Positions 45,352 to 55,521 of a DNA stretch of 64,000 nt are shown in pieces. The DNA is from CALKJU01 sp035326425 (GTDB taxonomy: Bacteria; Pseudomonadota; Alphaproteobacteria; Geminicoccales; Geminicoccaceae), in contig DAOLFG010000001.1 in assembly GCA_035326425.1 (NCBI GenBank), positions 116,159 to 180,158 of the forward strand, in the 5' to 3' direction. The position numbers and the translations under genes were made by a program. The stretch's first letter is position 1. Every line of letters starts with the position of its first letter. The notes below the pieces were generated by a model. It did no database searches, was not told the origin of the DNA, and worked only from the letters and a program-made list of their open reading frames with translations.

Positions 45352-48006
45352 TCAGGCCAGCAGGCCCTTGAGACGATACACCAGCTCCAGCGCCTGGCGG
45401 GGGCTCAGCTCGTCCGGGCTGGTGGAACGCAGCAAGTGCTCGACGGGCGAAGGGCCGGCCGGCGACACCGCGGCCGGCGGGGCCGCGCGCTGCAGGGCGG
45501 CCGCGAACAGCGGCAGGTCGTCGGCGAGCCGGGCCGGGGCGGCGCTGGCCTCGCCCTCCTCCAGCCGCTTCAGCACCTCCTCGGCCCGCGTCAGCACCGC
45601 CTCCGGCAGGCCGGCGAGCCGCGCCACGTGCACGCCGTAGGAGCGGTCGGCGGTGCCTGCGGCGACCTCGTGCAGGAAGACGACCTCGCTCTGCCATTCC
45701 TTGACCCGCATGGTGTGGCAGGCCAGCGCGCCCAGCCGCGCCGCCAGTGCCGTCAGCTCGTGATAATGGGTCGCGAACAGCCCGCGGCAGCGGTTGACCT
45801 CGTGGAGATGCTCGACGATCGCCCAGGCCAGCGACATGCCGTCGTAGGTGGCGGTACCCCGGCCGATCTCGTCCAGCACCACCAGCGAATGGGGGCCGGC
45901 CTGGTGCAGGATGGTGGCGGTCTCGACCATCTCGACCATGAAGGTCGAGCGGCCGCGCGCCAGATCGTCGGCGGCACCGACGCGGCTGAACAGCCGGTCG
46001 ACGACGCCGATATGCGCCTCGGCCGCCGGCACGAAGCCGCCCATCTGCGCCATCACCACGATGAGCGCGTTCTGGCGCAGGAAGGTGCTCTTGCCGGCCA
46101 TGTTGGGACCGGTCAGCAGCCACAGCCGCCCGCCGTCGCCCAGGACACAGTCGTTGGCGACGAAGGCCTCGCCCTGGCGCCGCAGCGCCTGCTCGACCAC
46201 CGGATGGCGTCCGCCCTCGACGGCGAAGGCCGTGCCGTCCTCGATGCGCGGCCGGACGTAGCGCTCGGCCGCCGCCAGCTCGGCGAGGCCGGCCGCGACG
46301 TCGAGCCCGGCCAGGGCCGCGGCGGTCTCGGCGATCGGCTCGGCCTCGGTCAGCACCGCCTGGCGCAATGTCTCGAACAGCTCGAGCTCGAGGGCCAGCG
46401 CCCGCTCGGCGGCATTGGCGATGCGGCTCTCCAGCTCGGCCAGCTCGGGCGTGGCGTAGCGCGTGGCGCCGGCCATGCTCTGCCGCTGCACGAAGCTCGC
46501 CGGCACCTTGGCGAGATGGGCGGCCGTCACCTCGATATGGTAGCCGATCAGGTTGTTGTGGCGGACCTTCAGCGACGGGATGCCGGTATGCTCGCGGTAG
46601 CGGGCCTCCAGGGCCGCGATGTGCTGGCGGCTGCGGTCGCGCAGCTGGCGCAGCTCGTCGAGCTCGGCCAGCACGCCGTCGCGGACGAGGCCGCCGTCGC
46701 GGGCCAGCAGCGGCGGGCTCTCGACCAGCGTTTCCCTCAACCGTGAAGCGAGAATCGCCTGGTCGGCGATGCGGACGGCGATGGGGGCGAGCATCGCGGC
46801 CGCCGCCATGGCCTCGCGCAGGGCAGCGGCGCGCTCCAGCCCGTCGCCGATGGCGAGGAGATCGCGCGGGCCGCCGCGCGCCAGTGCGATGCGGGACAGC
46901 GCCCGCTGCAGGTCGGGGACCCGCCGCAGATCCCGGCGCAGGCCGTCGCGCAGCTCCGCCGCGTCGACCAGGCATTCGACCTCGTCGAGCCGGCGGCGGA
47001 TGGCGGCGGCATCGGCCAGCGGCGAGGCCAGCCTGTCGGCCAGCAGCCGGCCGCCGGCACTGGTGACGGTGCGGTCGAGCGCCGCCAGCAGGCTGCCGTC
47101 GCGGCCACCGCCCGGCCCCTGCGTCAGCTCCAGGCTGCGGCGGGTCGCCGGGTCGATCTGCAGCAGTGCGGCCGGCTCGACGCGGCGCGGCCGGCCGAGG
47201 CGCGGGACGAGGCCCTTCTGGGTGAGCCGGACATATTCGACGAGCGCACCCGCCGCTCCCAGCTCGGCACGCGTGAAGGCGCCGAAGGCATCGAGCGCCC
47301 TGACGCCATAGGCCTCGCACAGGCGGCGCTCGCCGGCGGTGCTGTCGAAGCAGGAGGCGGCCAGTGGCGACAGCCGGTCGGCGAGGTCGCGCCAGGGTGC
47401 CGTCCCGCCGTCGGCGGCGAGCCAGCTCTCGGGCAGCAGCACCTCGCGCGGCGCGATGCGGTCGAGATCGGCGGCGAGGCCCGATGCCATGGCCGGGGCG
47501 GTCGCCAGCTCGCCGGTCGAAAGGTCGAGCCAGGCGAGGCCGTAGCTGTCCTGGCTGCGCGCCATCGCCAGCAGGTAGTTGCCGCTGCGGGCGTCCAGCA
47601 GCGCGTCCTCGGTGATGGTGCCGGGGGTCACCACCCGCACCACGTCGCGGTGGACGAGGCTCTTGCCGGGGCGCTTCCTCGCCTCGGCCGGATCCTCCAT
47701 CTGCTCGCAGATCGCCACCTTGAAGCCGCGGCGGATCAGCCGCTGCAGGTAGGGCTCGGCGTTGTGCGCCGGCACCCCGCACATCGGGATCTCCTCGCCG
47801 CGATGCCGGCCGCGCTTGGTCAGCGCGATGTCGAGGGCGGGTGCCGCCGCCACCGCGTCGTCGAAGAACAGCTCGTAGAAATCGCCCATGCGGAAGAACA
47901 GCAGCGCGTCGCGATGCGCCGCCTTCAGCCTCTCGTACTGCGCCACCATCGGGCTCGACGGCTCCGCCGGGCCGGCCGGCTCGCGCAAGTCGTTTGGTCG
48001 CCTCAT
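45352..48006 (-). CDS. mutS: DNA mismatch repair protein MutS
   Basis: 884 residues from ATG 48006; a TTG twelve bases upstream is too close to AAGG to be preferred. The mismatch-reading FFRMGDFYELFFDDA (Phe-X-Glu), Walker A TGPNMAGKSTFLRQ, Walker B VVLDEIGRGTATYDG and switch THYHEL are all complete. MutS recognises mismatches and recruits MutL. Length is normal. It lies divergent from the hypothetical gene at 48112. Confidence 0.97.
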   Translation of the reverse strand: MRRPNDLREPAGPAEPSSPMVAQYERLKAAHRDALLFFRMGDFYELFFDDAVAAAPALDIALTKRGRHRGEEIPMCGVPAHNAEPYLQRLIRRGFKVAICEQMEDPAEARKRPGKSLVHRDVVRVVTPGTITEDALLDARSGNYLLAMARSQDSYGLAWLDLSTGELATAPAMASGLAADLDRIAPREVLLPESWLAADGGTAPWRDLADRLSPLAASCFDSTAGERRLCEAYGVRALDAFGAFTRAELGAAGALVEYVRLTQKGLVPRLGRPRRVEPAALLQIDPATRRSLELTQGPGGGRDGSLLAALDRTVTSAGGRLLADRLASPLADAAAIRRRLDEVECLVDAAELRDGLRRDLRRVPDLQRALSRIALARGGPRDLLAIGDGLERAAALREAMAAAAMLAPIAVRIADQAILASRLRETLVESPPLLARDGGLVRDGVLAELDELRQLRDRSRQHIAALEARYREHTGIPSLKVRHNNLIGYHIEVTAAHLAKVPASFVQRQSMAGATRYATPELAELESRIANAAERALALELELFETLRQAVLTEAEPIAETAAALAGLDVAAGLAELAAAERYVRPRIEDGTAFAVEGGRHPVVEQALRRQGEAFVANDCVLGDGGRLWLLTGPNMAGKSTFLRQNALIVVMAQMGGFVPAAEAHIGVVDRLFSRVGAADDLARGRSTFMVEMVETATILHQAGPHSLVVLDEIGRGTATYDGMSLAWAIVEHLHEVNRCRGLFATHYHELTALAARLGALACHTMRVKEWQSEVVFLHEVAAGTADRSYGVHVARLAGLPEAVLTRAEEVLKRLEEGEASAAPARLADDLPLFAAALQRAAPPAAVSPAGPSPVEHLLRSTSPDELSPRQALELVYRLKGLLA

Positions 48007-48111
48007 GGTTGAAATCAAACCTTGTCAATCAAGAGGTCACCGGATACGGTAGACGAGGATGCGAGGTGCGGCCCGAGCGATCGGGGCATTGCGGGATAGA
48101 GGCTTGCCGCC

Positions 48112-48624
48112 ATGACGTCCGGAGCCCTGCCGACGACGACGCCCGAGGCTTGGCGCGACGCCCGCACCGAGGCCGCCCATCTGGCGCGCCGGCTGCAATA
48201 CCTGACCTGGCCGGACCGGGCCAGGGTGCTGGACGAGTATCTGTGGGAGCGGGTGCGCGTGGCGCTCTCCTCCGACCTGGTGACGGCGGTCATCAACCGG
48301 CAATGCCAGAGCCATCCGGACGCGGCGCGCGTCGCCGCCCATGCCGGCTATTGCAGCGCCGTGCTGACCGGGGCGCTGGTGACGCTGGCCGAGGGCCGGG
48401 GCGTCGGCGGGGTGCCGCACGCGCTGGCGCTGCTGCTGTCGCAGAAGCAGGAGCATCGCGACGCGGCGATCGCCTGGATAGCCGAGACCGCGGCCACCGG
48501 CGCCCTGCAGGCCCAGCTCACCAGGCTTCCCGGCTTCGCCTTCATGCTCCTGACGCTCTATCCCAACGATTCCGCCGAGAGCTTCATGGCCCGCGACGCC
48601 TTCTGGGCGGCGATGCTGGGCTAG
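48112..48624 (+). CDS. Hypothetical protein, mostly helical
   Basis: 170 residues that I do not recognise. The sequence is alpha-helix-like throughout, no signal peptide, no cysteine cluster, with three tryptophans in the first 46 residues. It has good coding character: in-frame codon bias like its neighbours and a clear ATG. It is divergent from mutS and convergent with the PBP1C gene. Confidence 0.65.
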   Translation: MTSGALPTTTPEAWRDARTEAAHLARRLQYLTWPDRARVLDEYLWERVRVALSSDLVTAVINRQCQSHPDAARVAAHAGYCSAVLTGALVTLAEGRGVGGVPHALALLLSQKQEHRDAAIAWIAETAATGALQAQLTRLPGFAFMLLTLYPNDSAESFMARDAFWAAMLG

Positions 48625-48631
48625 GCCCGAG

Positions 48632-50659
48632 CTAGGGCGGCTCTCCGATCCTGACCCGCGCCTCGGCCGAGCGGCCACGGGCGTCGAGCACCGTCAGCCG
48701 GGCGAAGCCGTCGCCGTGCGGCCGCCAGGCGGCAGTCCGCCGCCAGGCCGGCGAGGGCAGCGGCCGGCCGTCGATCAGCCAATGGAACGGCCGCTCGCCG
48801 CCTTCGACCTCCAGCCGCACGGCGGCGGCACCAGCCTGCAGCACCGCGCCGTCGGGCGGAAACACGATCACCGGTGCCGTGCGGTCGAGCGAGCCCGGCA
48901 GGCGGTCGATGCGTGCCAGCGCCGGCGGCGCCTTGTCGTTGTCGGCGGTGGCAGGCGGTGCCAGGGGATGCGGCGGCAGCAGCGAGAACAGCTGCATCAG
49001 CAGCGGGGCGGCACCGCCAGGGCCGTTGCACGGCGTGCAGCTGGCGCCGTCGGCCCGTCCGACCCAGACGCCGGCGGCATGCCGACCGTCCCAGCCGATG
49101 GCCCAGCCGTCGCGGTAGCGATAGGAGGTGCCGGTCTTATAGGCGACAGCCGGCGCGGCGGCCCGGTAGCCGACCGGCCGCGGCACGCCCTGCAGGATGG
49201 CCTGGACCTGGGCCGCGGCACGCTCGCCGATCAGCCGGCGCGGCGGTGACGGCTCGGCGTCGGCGATCGCGGTCGGCCGCCGCACCGCGCCGCCCTCGGC
49301 AAGGCCGGCATAGGCAACGACGAGATCCTCGAGCGTCGAGCCGACGCCGCCCAGCACCAGCGGCAGGCCGGGAGCGGCGTTCCCGGCACCGAAGCGCAGC
49401 TCGATGCCGGCATGCCGCAGCCGGCCCGCCATCGCCACGGGGCCCACGCGCTCCAGCATGGTGACGGCCGGCAGGTTGAGCGAGCGCTGCAGCGCCTCGC
49501 GCACCGTCACCTCGCCGTCGAAGCCGCCGTCGAAATTGCCCGGCGCGAAATCGTTGAAGCGGGTGGGCGCATCGCGGATCAGGCTGGCGGGATGCGCCCG
49601 CAGCTCGTCGAACGCCACGCCATAGACCAGCGGCTTCAGGGTCGAGCCGGGCGAGCGCACGGCGCGCGCGAGGTCGATCATCCCCGGCCGAGAGGCCGAG
49701 AGATAGTCGCCGCTGCCCGCCCAGGCCCGGATCTCGGCGTCGCGATGATCGACGACGACGGCCGCGACATCGATCGGCACCGGCAGCCGGCCGATGGCAG
49801 CGTGCAGCAGCCCTTCGACGCGCATCTGCAGGCCGAGGTCGAGTGTCGTCCGAAGCGCGAGCCCGCCCTCGCCGCGCTCGGCCAGCAGGCGCTCGGCCAG
49901 ATGCGGCGCATGGCGGGGCATGGCGAGCCGTGCCCGCGGCAGCGGGCTGGCGGCGGCGGCAGCGAAGGCGGCGGCATCGAGCACGCCAGCTTCCTGCGCC
50001 CGTGCCAGGACTCGCTGGCGGGCGGCCTTCGCCCGTGATGGCGCGACGTCCGGGGCCAGTCGGCCCGGTGCTTGCGGCAGCGCCACCAACAATGCCGCCT
50101 CGGCGTCGCTCAACCGGTCGGGCTCCTTGCCCAACCACGCGAGGCTGGCGGCCCGCACGCCCTCGAGATTGCCGCCGAACGGCGCCAACGCCAGGTAGAT
50201 CCGCAGGATCTCGCGCTTGGACAGCCGGCTTTCGAGCTGCAGGGCCCGGCCGATCTCGATCAGCTTCGCCGCCGGCGTCCGCGGCCGCGGCTCGAGCAGG
50301 CGCGCCACCTGCATGGTGAGCGTCGAGCCGCCGGAGACGATGCGGCCGTGGCGGACGAGCTGCCCCACCGCCCGCAGCAGCGCCAGCGGATCGACGCCCG
50401 GATGGACGAGGAAGCGCCGGTCCTCGACCGCCAGCAGCATGGCGAGATAGCGCCTCGACACCTCTTCGGGTGCCGCCGCCAGCCGCCAGGTGCCGTCGGG
50501 CGTGGTGAAGGGCCGGAGCAGCGCGCCGTCGCGATCCAGCACCGTCGCCGACAGCACCGCCGCCCGCTCTAACGGCGGCGGCAGCAGTCGATCGGCGACC
50601 AGCGCCGCGACGATGATGGTCGCGCCGCCGGCGATGATGCCGAGCCTCCACCAGCGCAT
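48632..50659 (-). CDS. pbpC: Penicillin-binding protein 1C
   Basis: 675 residues with an N-terminal membrane anchor (about 6-26). The glycosyltransferase domain shows LAVEDRRFLVHPGVDP (catalytic Glu) and GGSTLTMQVARLL; the transpeptidase domain shows SPGSTLKPLVYG (active serine), SLN and KTGTS. A C-terminal BiPBP_C domain (about the last 90 residues) is typical of PbpC. It polymerises and inspects peptidoglycan. It starts 8 bases from the alpha-2-macroglobulin stop, the pairing usual for bacterial A2M. Confidence 0.94.
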   Translation of the reverse strand: MRWWRLGIIAGGATIIVAALVADRLLPPPLERAAVLSATVLDRDGALLRPFTTPDGTWRLAAAPEEVSRRYLAMLLAVEDRRFLVHPGVDPLALLRAVGQLVRHGRIVSGGSTLTMQVARLLEPRPRTPAAKLIEIGRALQLESRLSKREILRIYLALAPFGGNLEGVRAASLAWLGKEPDRLSDAEAALLVALPQAPGRLAPDVAPSRAKAARQRVLARAQEAGVLDAAAFAAAAASPLPRARLAMPRHAPHLAERLLAERGEGGLALRTTLDLGLQMRVEGLLHAAIGRLPVPIDVAAVVVDHRDAEIRAWAGSGDYLSASRPGMIDLARAVRSPGSTLKPLVYGVAFDELRAHPASLIRDAPTRFNDFAPGNFDGGFDGEVTVREALQRSLNLPAVTMLERVGPVAMAGRLRHAGIELRFGAGNAAPGLPLVLGGVGSTLEDLVVAYAGLAEGGAVRRPTAIADAEPSPPRRLIGERAAAQVQAILQGVPRPVGYRAAAPAVAYKTGTSYRYRDGWAIGWDGRHAAGVWVGRADGASCTPCNGPGGAAPLLMQLFSLLPPHPLAPPATADNDKAPPALARIDRLPGSLDRTAPVIVFPPDGAVLQAGAAAVRLEVEGGERPFHWLIDGRPLPSPAWRRTAAWRPHGDGFARLTVLDARGRSAEARVRIGEPP

Positions 50660-50667
50660 GGGCGGCC

Positions 50668-53600
50668 TCAGCGCGCGGCGACGCTCAGGCGGCCGGCATC
50701 GGTCCGCGCCATCAGCTCGGGCCGGTACATGTCCTCGACATGGCTGCCGGGCAGGCTGAACCGGCCGGGCGTCACGGCCCGGACGAAATAGGCCAGCCTG
50801 AAGGCCGGCTGGTCCTCGTCGAGATCGAGCGCCGCCACCCAGCGGTCGTCGCGCTGCTCGATCCGCACCGGGTTGCTGAGCTCGCCGAGCCAGGACAGCC
50901 GCTCCAGCGACGGCGTGCCGGCGAGGCGGATGTTCTCGATCTCGAGCCCGGCCGGCAGCAGGTCGACGACCAGCGCCCGGTAGAAGCCGGGCTCGACGGC
51001 GCGGCCCTCGATCAGCACCACGAGCTGGTCGTTCTGGCGCACGCGGTCGAGATCGGCGGGACTGCCGTCCGGACGCAGGACACGGCGGCTGAGCTCGAAG
51101 CCGTTGCGCACCGCCGTCGGCGCGTCGGCCGGGATGCCGGTGGTGGCGAGCGAGCGGTAGATCGCGTCGGCCCCGAGGTTGCGGATCTGTAGGGGCGCCA
51201 TGCCGGACGCCAGCGGCCTCGCCAGCTCCAGCGGCCGGTTGCGCTCGGGCTCGGCGACGCCGTCCACCGCCACCTTCAGGCTGCCGGCATCCGCCGACAG
51301 CGCCGCGGCGGCGCGCAGCGACCAGGCCTGCTCCTGCGTGCTGAGATAGCGCGCCGCCGCCAGGCGTTGCGCCAGCGAGGCGGCGCGGCCCGCCAGGCCG
51401 TCGACGCCCAGCAGGCCGGCCCCGGCAGAGACCGCCAGCACCGCCGCCTCGTCGCGCAGGGCGGTGCCGTAGTCGGCGGGCGCGTCGCGGCCCGTCATGC
51501 GCCCCTGCCCCAGCGCCGCCATCAGGTCGGCCGCCCGCTGCCGGTCGCCGAGCGCGGCGAAGGCGGCGGCGAGCTGGGCACGGGCGAGGTCGCTCGGCAG
51601 CCGGCCGGCCGAGCGCTCGGCGAAGTAGCGCAGGTTGGAGAGGTCGAGCCGCTGGGCGCCGGCCAGCACGTCGGCGGCATAGGCCCCTCCCGCCATGCCG
51701 GTGGACCCGTCGTCGGCGCGGGCGAAGGCCGAGGCCAGCCAGTCGAGCGCCTCGCCCAGCGGCGTCGCCGCCACCGGCTCGCCGGCGGCGCGGGCCTGGA
51801 GCTGGAAGTCGACGGTGTAGGCCGACAGCCAGAGATCCTCCGGCCCCAGCGCCGTCCAGGGCGAGAAGGCGCCGCGCGCCGACTGCAGGTTGGCCAGCCG
51901 GCGCAGCGCCGACTGCACCGCCGCATCGCCCTCGGCGACCGGCGGCAGGCCCAGCCTGCCGGCCACCAGGCCGACCGTGGCGCGGCTGACGATCTGCTCG
52001 GTGCAGGCGTAAGGGTAATCGGCGAGGTCGCGGGCGATGCCGGCAACGTCGAAATTGGGCGATGCCGACAGCGTCAGCGACATGGCCGCGGTGCCGGGCA
52101 GCCAGGCCGCCGCCAGCGCATCGTCGAAGGTCAGGCTCCGGCCGGGATCGAGCAGCGCCACCTGCCGCTGCGTGACGAACGGCCGGTCCGGGCGGACGTT
52201 GAGCGTCATGGTGCGGCGCATCTCGAAGCCGTCCGGTCCGCTGACCATGAGCCCGATCTTGCCCTGGCCGGGCGTTCGACCGGCGGTGAGGCGGATCGAA
52301 GCCTCGCCCGTGGCGCCTGTCGCCAGCCCGGCGAGGCCCACCGAAGCCGGCTCGACCGAGAGCGGTCCGCGGCCTTCGAGGCGGACGCTGTAGTCGCCCG
52401 CCGGTGCTTCGAGATTGGTCAGCCGCAGCCGCAGCCGGGCCTCGTCGCCGGGGGCGACGAAGCGCGGCAGCGTGAGGTCGGCGACCAGCGGCGGCCGCAC
52501 GGTCACGGTCGAATCGGCGCTGCCGACGTCGGCGCCGTCCCACGCCACCGCCATCAGCCGCAGCCGGCCGTTGAAGTCGGGCAGGTCGAAGCCGATGCGG
52601 GCGGTGCCGTCGGCCTCCAGCCGCACCGGACCGGAGAACAGCGCCACCGAGCGGCGGTCGGCGAGGTCGTTGCCGGGAAGCTGCATCCGCATCCGCGCAT
52701 CGCCACCCGAGACGATGCGGCCGCGGCGCCCCGCCGGGTCGATCAGCCGACCATAGATGTCGCGCAGCTCCAGCCCGAGGCGCCGCTTGCCGAGGAAATA
52801 GCCGGCGGGGGCGGGTGGCTCGAAGCCGGTCAGCTGGAGGATGGCGTCGTCGACCGCCGCCAGCGTCACAAAGGCCGGCGCATCGGCGCCAGTGTCGGCG
52901 ACCCTCACCACGGCTTCGAGCCGGCTGTTCGGACGAACGGAGGCCGGGGTTTCGACCGTCACCCGCAGGGTGCGGTCGGCCGCGGGGCCGGGCAGCCATA
53001 CGGCACCGACGGCCCGGGCCGGCAGGCGCGGATTGACCTCGCCGGCCGGTGCGAAGGCCGTGGCCAGCAGATAGCTGCCGCCGACGCCGACCTCCCAACC
53101 GTCGAGATCGACGAAGGCGCCATCCTTGCCGATCCGCCGCTCCTCGATCCGGCGCACGGCGCTGTCGGCCTGCACCAGCAGCACGCGGGCGTCGAAGGGC
53201 GGGCGGACGAAGGCGCGCGCCGGGCCGCCGGCGCTCGCCGGCTCCAGGCGCACCTCGACATTGTCCGGCCGGTCGCTGACCTCGGCCGACTCCCACCAGC
53301 CGGCGGTGAAGCGATGGCTGCTGGCGACGCCGCTCGCCGCATCGAACAGCTCGATGCGGTAGCGGCCGCTCTGCGCCGGCACGGCCAGGCTGCCGCGGCC
53401 GTCCGCTGCCAGCGCCAGCTCGCCGGAATCCAGCCGCTCGTCGGTGACGACGACCTGATAGTCCCACTGGCCGTATCGCTCGAACCAGACATAGTCGACG
53501 ATCTCGCGCACCAGCTCCCAGCCGAGCGCGGCACCGCCGCGCGGCTCGCCCGAGGGGTCGAGCGCCACGACGTCGAAGGTGGCCTCCGTACCTTCGGCCA

Positions 53601-55389
53601 CGCTGCCGGAGAAGCCCGGACGGATGCCGATGAACCAGGGCGAGGCCGCCATCGGCACGGTGCTCCGGGCAGAGGTCGGCCGGCCGTCGACATCGAACAG
53701 CCGGCCGACGGCGACGGCGCGCAGCGGGTGGGTGGTATCGGGCGACCGGTCGAGCTTCAGCTCGACCGGAGCGTGGCCCTTGTCGTCGGTGCGGAACGGC
53801 ACCGGGCCGGCACGCTGCGGCTCGAACGGCTCCTGGACGAGGCCGAAGCCGTAGCCGGGCCAGGCCGGGAACGGGTCGGGGTCGGCCTCGACCTGCAGCT
53901 CGGCCTCGCCGTCCAGCGCCGAGGCGGGGGCGCCATAGAGCCAATCGGCCTCGATCCTCACGGCGAGGGGCTGCCCGGCCATCGCCGGCCCAGCGCCGGC
54001 GTCGAGCTTCAGCTCCAGCCGCGGCGGCACGAAATCGTCGACGAGGAAGCTCGCCTCGCCGACCGCCGCCTCGCTGTCGCCCGGCCCGACGCGCAGCGTC
54101 CACTGGCCGGTATAGGCATTGGCGGCGATCGGGATCGACAGCGCGTCGCCGCCCTGGCTCTCCGGCCGCAGCACGAAGCGCTCGACCTCCTGCATGTCGG
54201 GCCGCAGCAGCCGTGCCGTCAGCGGCAGGCCGGAAAGCGCTCTGGCCTGGTCGTCGCGCAGCAGCACGCCTGCATGCACGGTCTCGCCCGGCCGGTAGAT
54301 GCCACGGTCGGTGAAGACGAAGGCATCCACGGCCCCCGGCGGCGTACGGCCGTCGAGGCCGCGGTCGGCGAGGTCGAGCTGCGGTCCGCCCAGGTCGACG
54401 AAGGTGAAGTCGGCATCGCCGCGCTGGGCCAGCAGCGCCCGGGGCGCATCACCGCCCCTGCCGCGCATCGCGCCAGGCGGGAACACCGCCCGGCCATCGG
54501 CGTCGCTGATCACGCTGCCGAGCCGCTGGTTGTTCTGCGCCAGCAGCGTCAGCGTCACGTCCGCCACCGGCGCGACATCGCCCAGCGAGCGGACGACGGC
54601 GGTCAGTCCCTGCTCGCCCGAGAGCACGGTGAGGCCGAGGTCGGAGACGGTGAGCCACTGCGTGGCCCTGGCGTCCCAGTCCTGCGGCGAGGCGCCGACG
54701 GGCTCGGCCACCACGACATAGAGGCCCGGCCGCAGCTCGCCCGCGAGTGCGCCGATCGGCAGGGCGGTGACGGTCTCGCGGTTGCGCTGGGACTCGATCT
54801 CGACACGGCCGGCGAAGATTTCGTGGCCGGTCTGGCCCTCGATGCGCTCGCGCGCCCAGCGGTCGAGCTGGGTGCCCAGCGCACCGTCGACCAGCTGCTG
54901 GACGAGGTTGCGCTCGCCGATCTGCAGCACGCGCAGGCTCGCCTGCTCGACATTGACGCTGGTCAGCGGCACGCCGCCCTCGCGGCCGAGCGGCAGGACA
55001 TAGCCCTTGCTGCGGAAGGCGAGGCTCGGCCGGCGGTCGGGCACGCGCAGGCTCACCGTCACGTCGGCGGCCAGCCGCGAGCCGTCGGCCGCCGGCAGCC
55101 CCCGGCGCAACGTCACCCGGTAGTCCTGGCCGTGGCCGAGGCCGGTGAGGCACAGGTCGCGATCCCGCGCCGCGACGGCGATGTCGCCCGACGGCTCGAC
55201 CGCGACGTAGGGCTCGAGCTCGCCCGGCTGGGCGCGCGGCAGCGGGTCGCTGAGGCCGAGGCACACCCGCGGCTGGGCCTGGTCGGCGGCCACCGTGTAG
55301 GCGACGTACTCGATGGCGGCGGAGGAGCGGGGGGCGAGGGCCGCCGCGGCGAGCCCCAGCGCCAGGATGATGCATTGCAGCCGTTGCAT
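50668..55389 (-). CDS. Bacterial alpha-2-macroglobulin (YfhM-like) with intact thioester
   Basis: 1573 residues. A cleavable signal peptide (ALGLAAAALAP, ending near SSAAI) without a lipobox cysteine replaces the lipoprotein signal of E. coli YfhM, so the protein is likely soluble in the periplasm. MG-type beta domains precede VYRPGETVHAG-like segments (GIYRPGETVHAG), and the thioester CTEQ is present at about 1129-1132 (YPYACTEQ). It traps foreign proteases and works with PBP1C to repair the wall. Length is slightly under that of YfhM. Confidence 0.94.
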   Translation of the reverse strand: MQRLQCIILALGLAAAALAPRSSAAIEYVAYTVAADQAQPRVCLGLSDPLPRAQPGELEPYVAVEPSGDIAVAARDRDLCLTGLGHGQDYRVTLRRGLPAADGSRLAADVTVSLRVPDRRPSLAFRSKGYVLPLGREGGVPLTSVNVEQASLRVLQIGERNLVQQLVDGALGTQLDRWARERIEGQTGHEIFAGRVEIESQRNRETVTALPIGALAGELRPGLYVVVAEPVGASPQDWDARATQWLTVSDLGLTVLSGEQGLTAVVRSLGDVAPVADVTLTLLAQNNQRLGSVISDADGRAVFPPGAMRGRGGDAPRALLAQRGDADFTFVDLGGPQLDLADRGLDGRTPPGAVDAFVFTDRGIYRPGETVHAGVLLRDDQARALSGLPLTARLLRPDMQEVERFVLRPESQGGDALSIPIAANAYTGQWTLRVGPGDSEAAVGEASFLVDDFVPPRLELKLDAGAGPAMAGQPLAVRIEADWLYGAPASALDGEAELQVEADPDPFPAWPGYGFGLVQEPFEPQRAGPVPFRTDDKGHAPVELKLDRSPDTTHPLRAVAVGRLFDVDGRPTSARSTVPMAASPWFIGIRPGFSGSVAEGTEATFDVVALDPSGEPRGGAALGWELVREIVDYVWFERYGQWDYQVVVTDERLDSGELALAADGRGSLAVPAQSGRYRIELFDAASGVASSHRFTAGWWESAEVSDRPDNVEVRLEPASAGGPARAFVRPPFDARVLLVQADSAVRRIEERRIGKDGAFVDLDGWEVGVGGSYLLATAFAPAGEVNPRLPARAVGAVWLPGPAADRTLRVTVETPASVRPNSRLEAVVRVADTGADAPAFVTLAAVDDAILQLTGFEPPAPAGYFLGKRRLGLELRDIYGRLIDPAGRRGRIVSGGDARMRMQLPGNDLADRRSVALFSGPVRLEADGTARIGFDLPDFNGRLRLMAVAWDGADVGSADSTVTVRPPLVADLTLPRFVAPGDEARLRLRLTNLEAPAGDYSVRLEGRGPLSVEPASVGLAGLATGATGEASIRLTAGRTPGQGKIGLMVSGPDGFEMRRTMTLNVRPDRPFVTQRQVALLDPGRSLTFDDALAAAWLPGTAAMSLTLSASPNFDVAGIARDLADYPYACTEQIVSRATVGLVAGRLGLPPVAEGDAAVQSALRRLANLQSARGAFSPWTALGPEDLWLSAYTVDFQLQARAAGEPVAATPLGEALDWLASAFARADDGSTGMAGGAYAADVLAGAQRLDLSNLRYFAERSAGRLPSDLARAQLAAAFAALGDRQRAADLMAALGQGRMTGRDAPADYGTALRDEAAVLAVSAGAGLLGVDGLAGRAASLAQRLAAARYLSTQEQAWSLRAAAALSADAGSLKVAVDGVAEPERNRPLELARPLASGMAPLQIRNLGADAIYRSLATTGIPADAPTAVRNGFELSRRVLRPDGSPADLDRVRQNDQLVVLIEGRAVEPGFYRALVVDLLPAGLEIENIRLAGTPSLERLSWLGELSNPVRIEQRDDRWVAALDLDEDQPAFRLAYFVRAVTPGRFSLPGSHVEDMYRPELMARTDAGRLSVAAR

Positions 55390-55521
55390 GACCGCCCCTT
55401 CTCAGCCCGGAATGTCGGTCCGGTCGTATGCCGGGCCGGCGATGTTGGCCGAATCTTAACCCTCCGGGCGGCAGAATCCGAGGGCAAGGCGGCAACCGTG
55501 CCCCTGCCTGGGGTTCGAGGC

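Noticed and set aside
48006..48018. TTG start for mutS twelve bases upstream of the ATG
   Set aside because: AAGG is only one base from the TTG; the ATG at 48006 has better spacing and gives the normal N-terminus.
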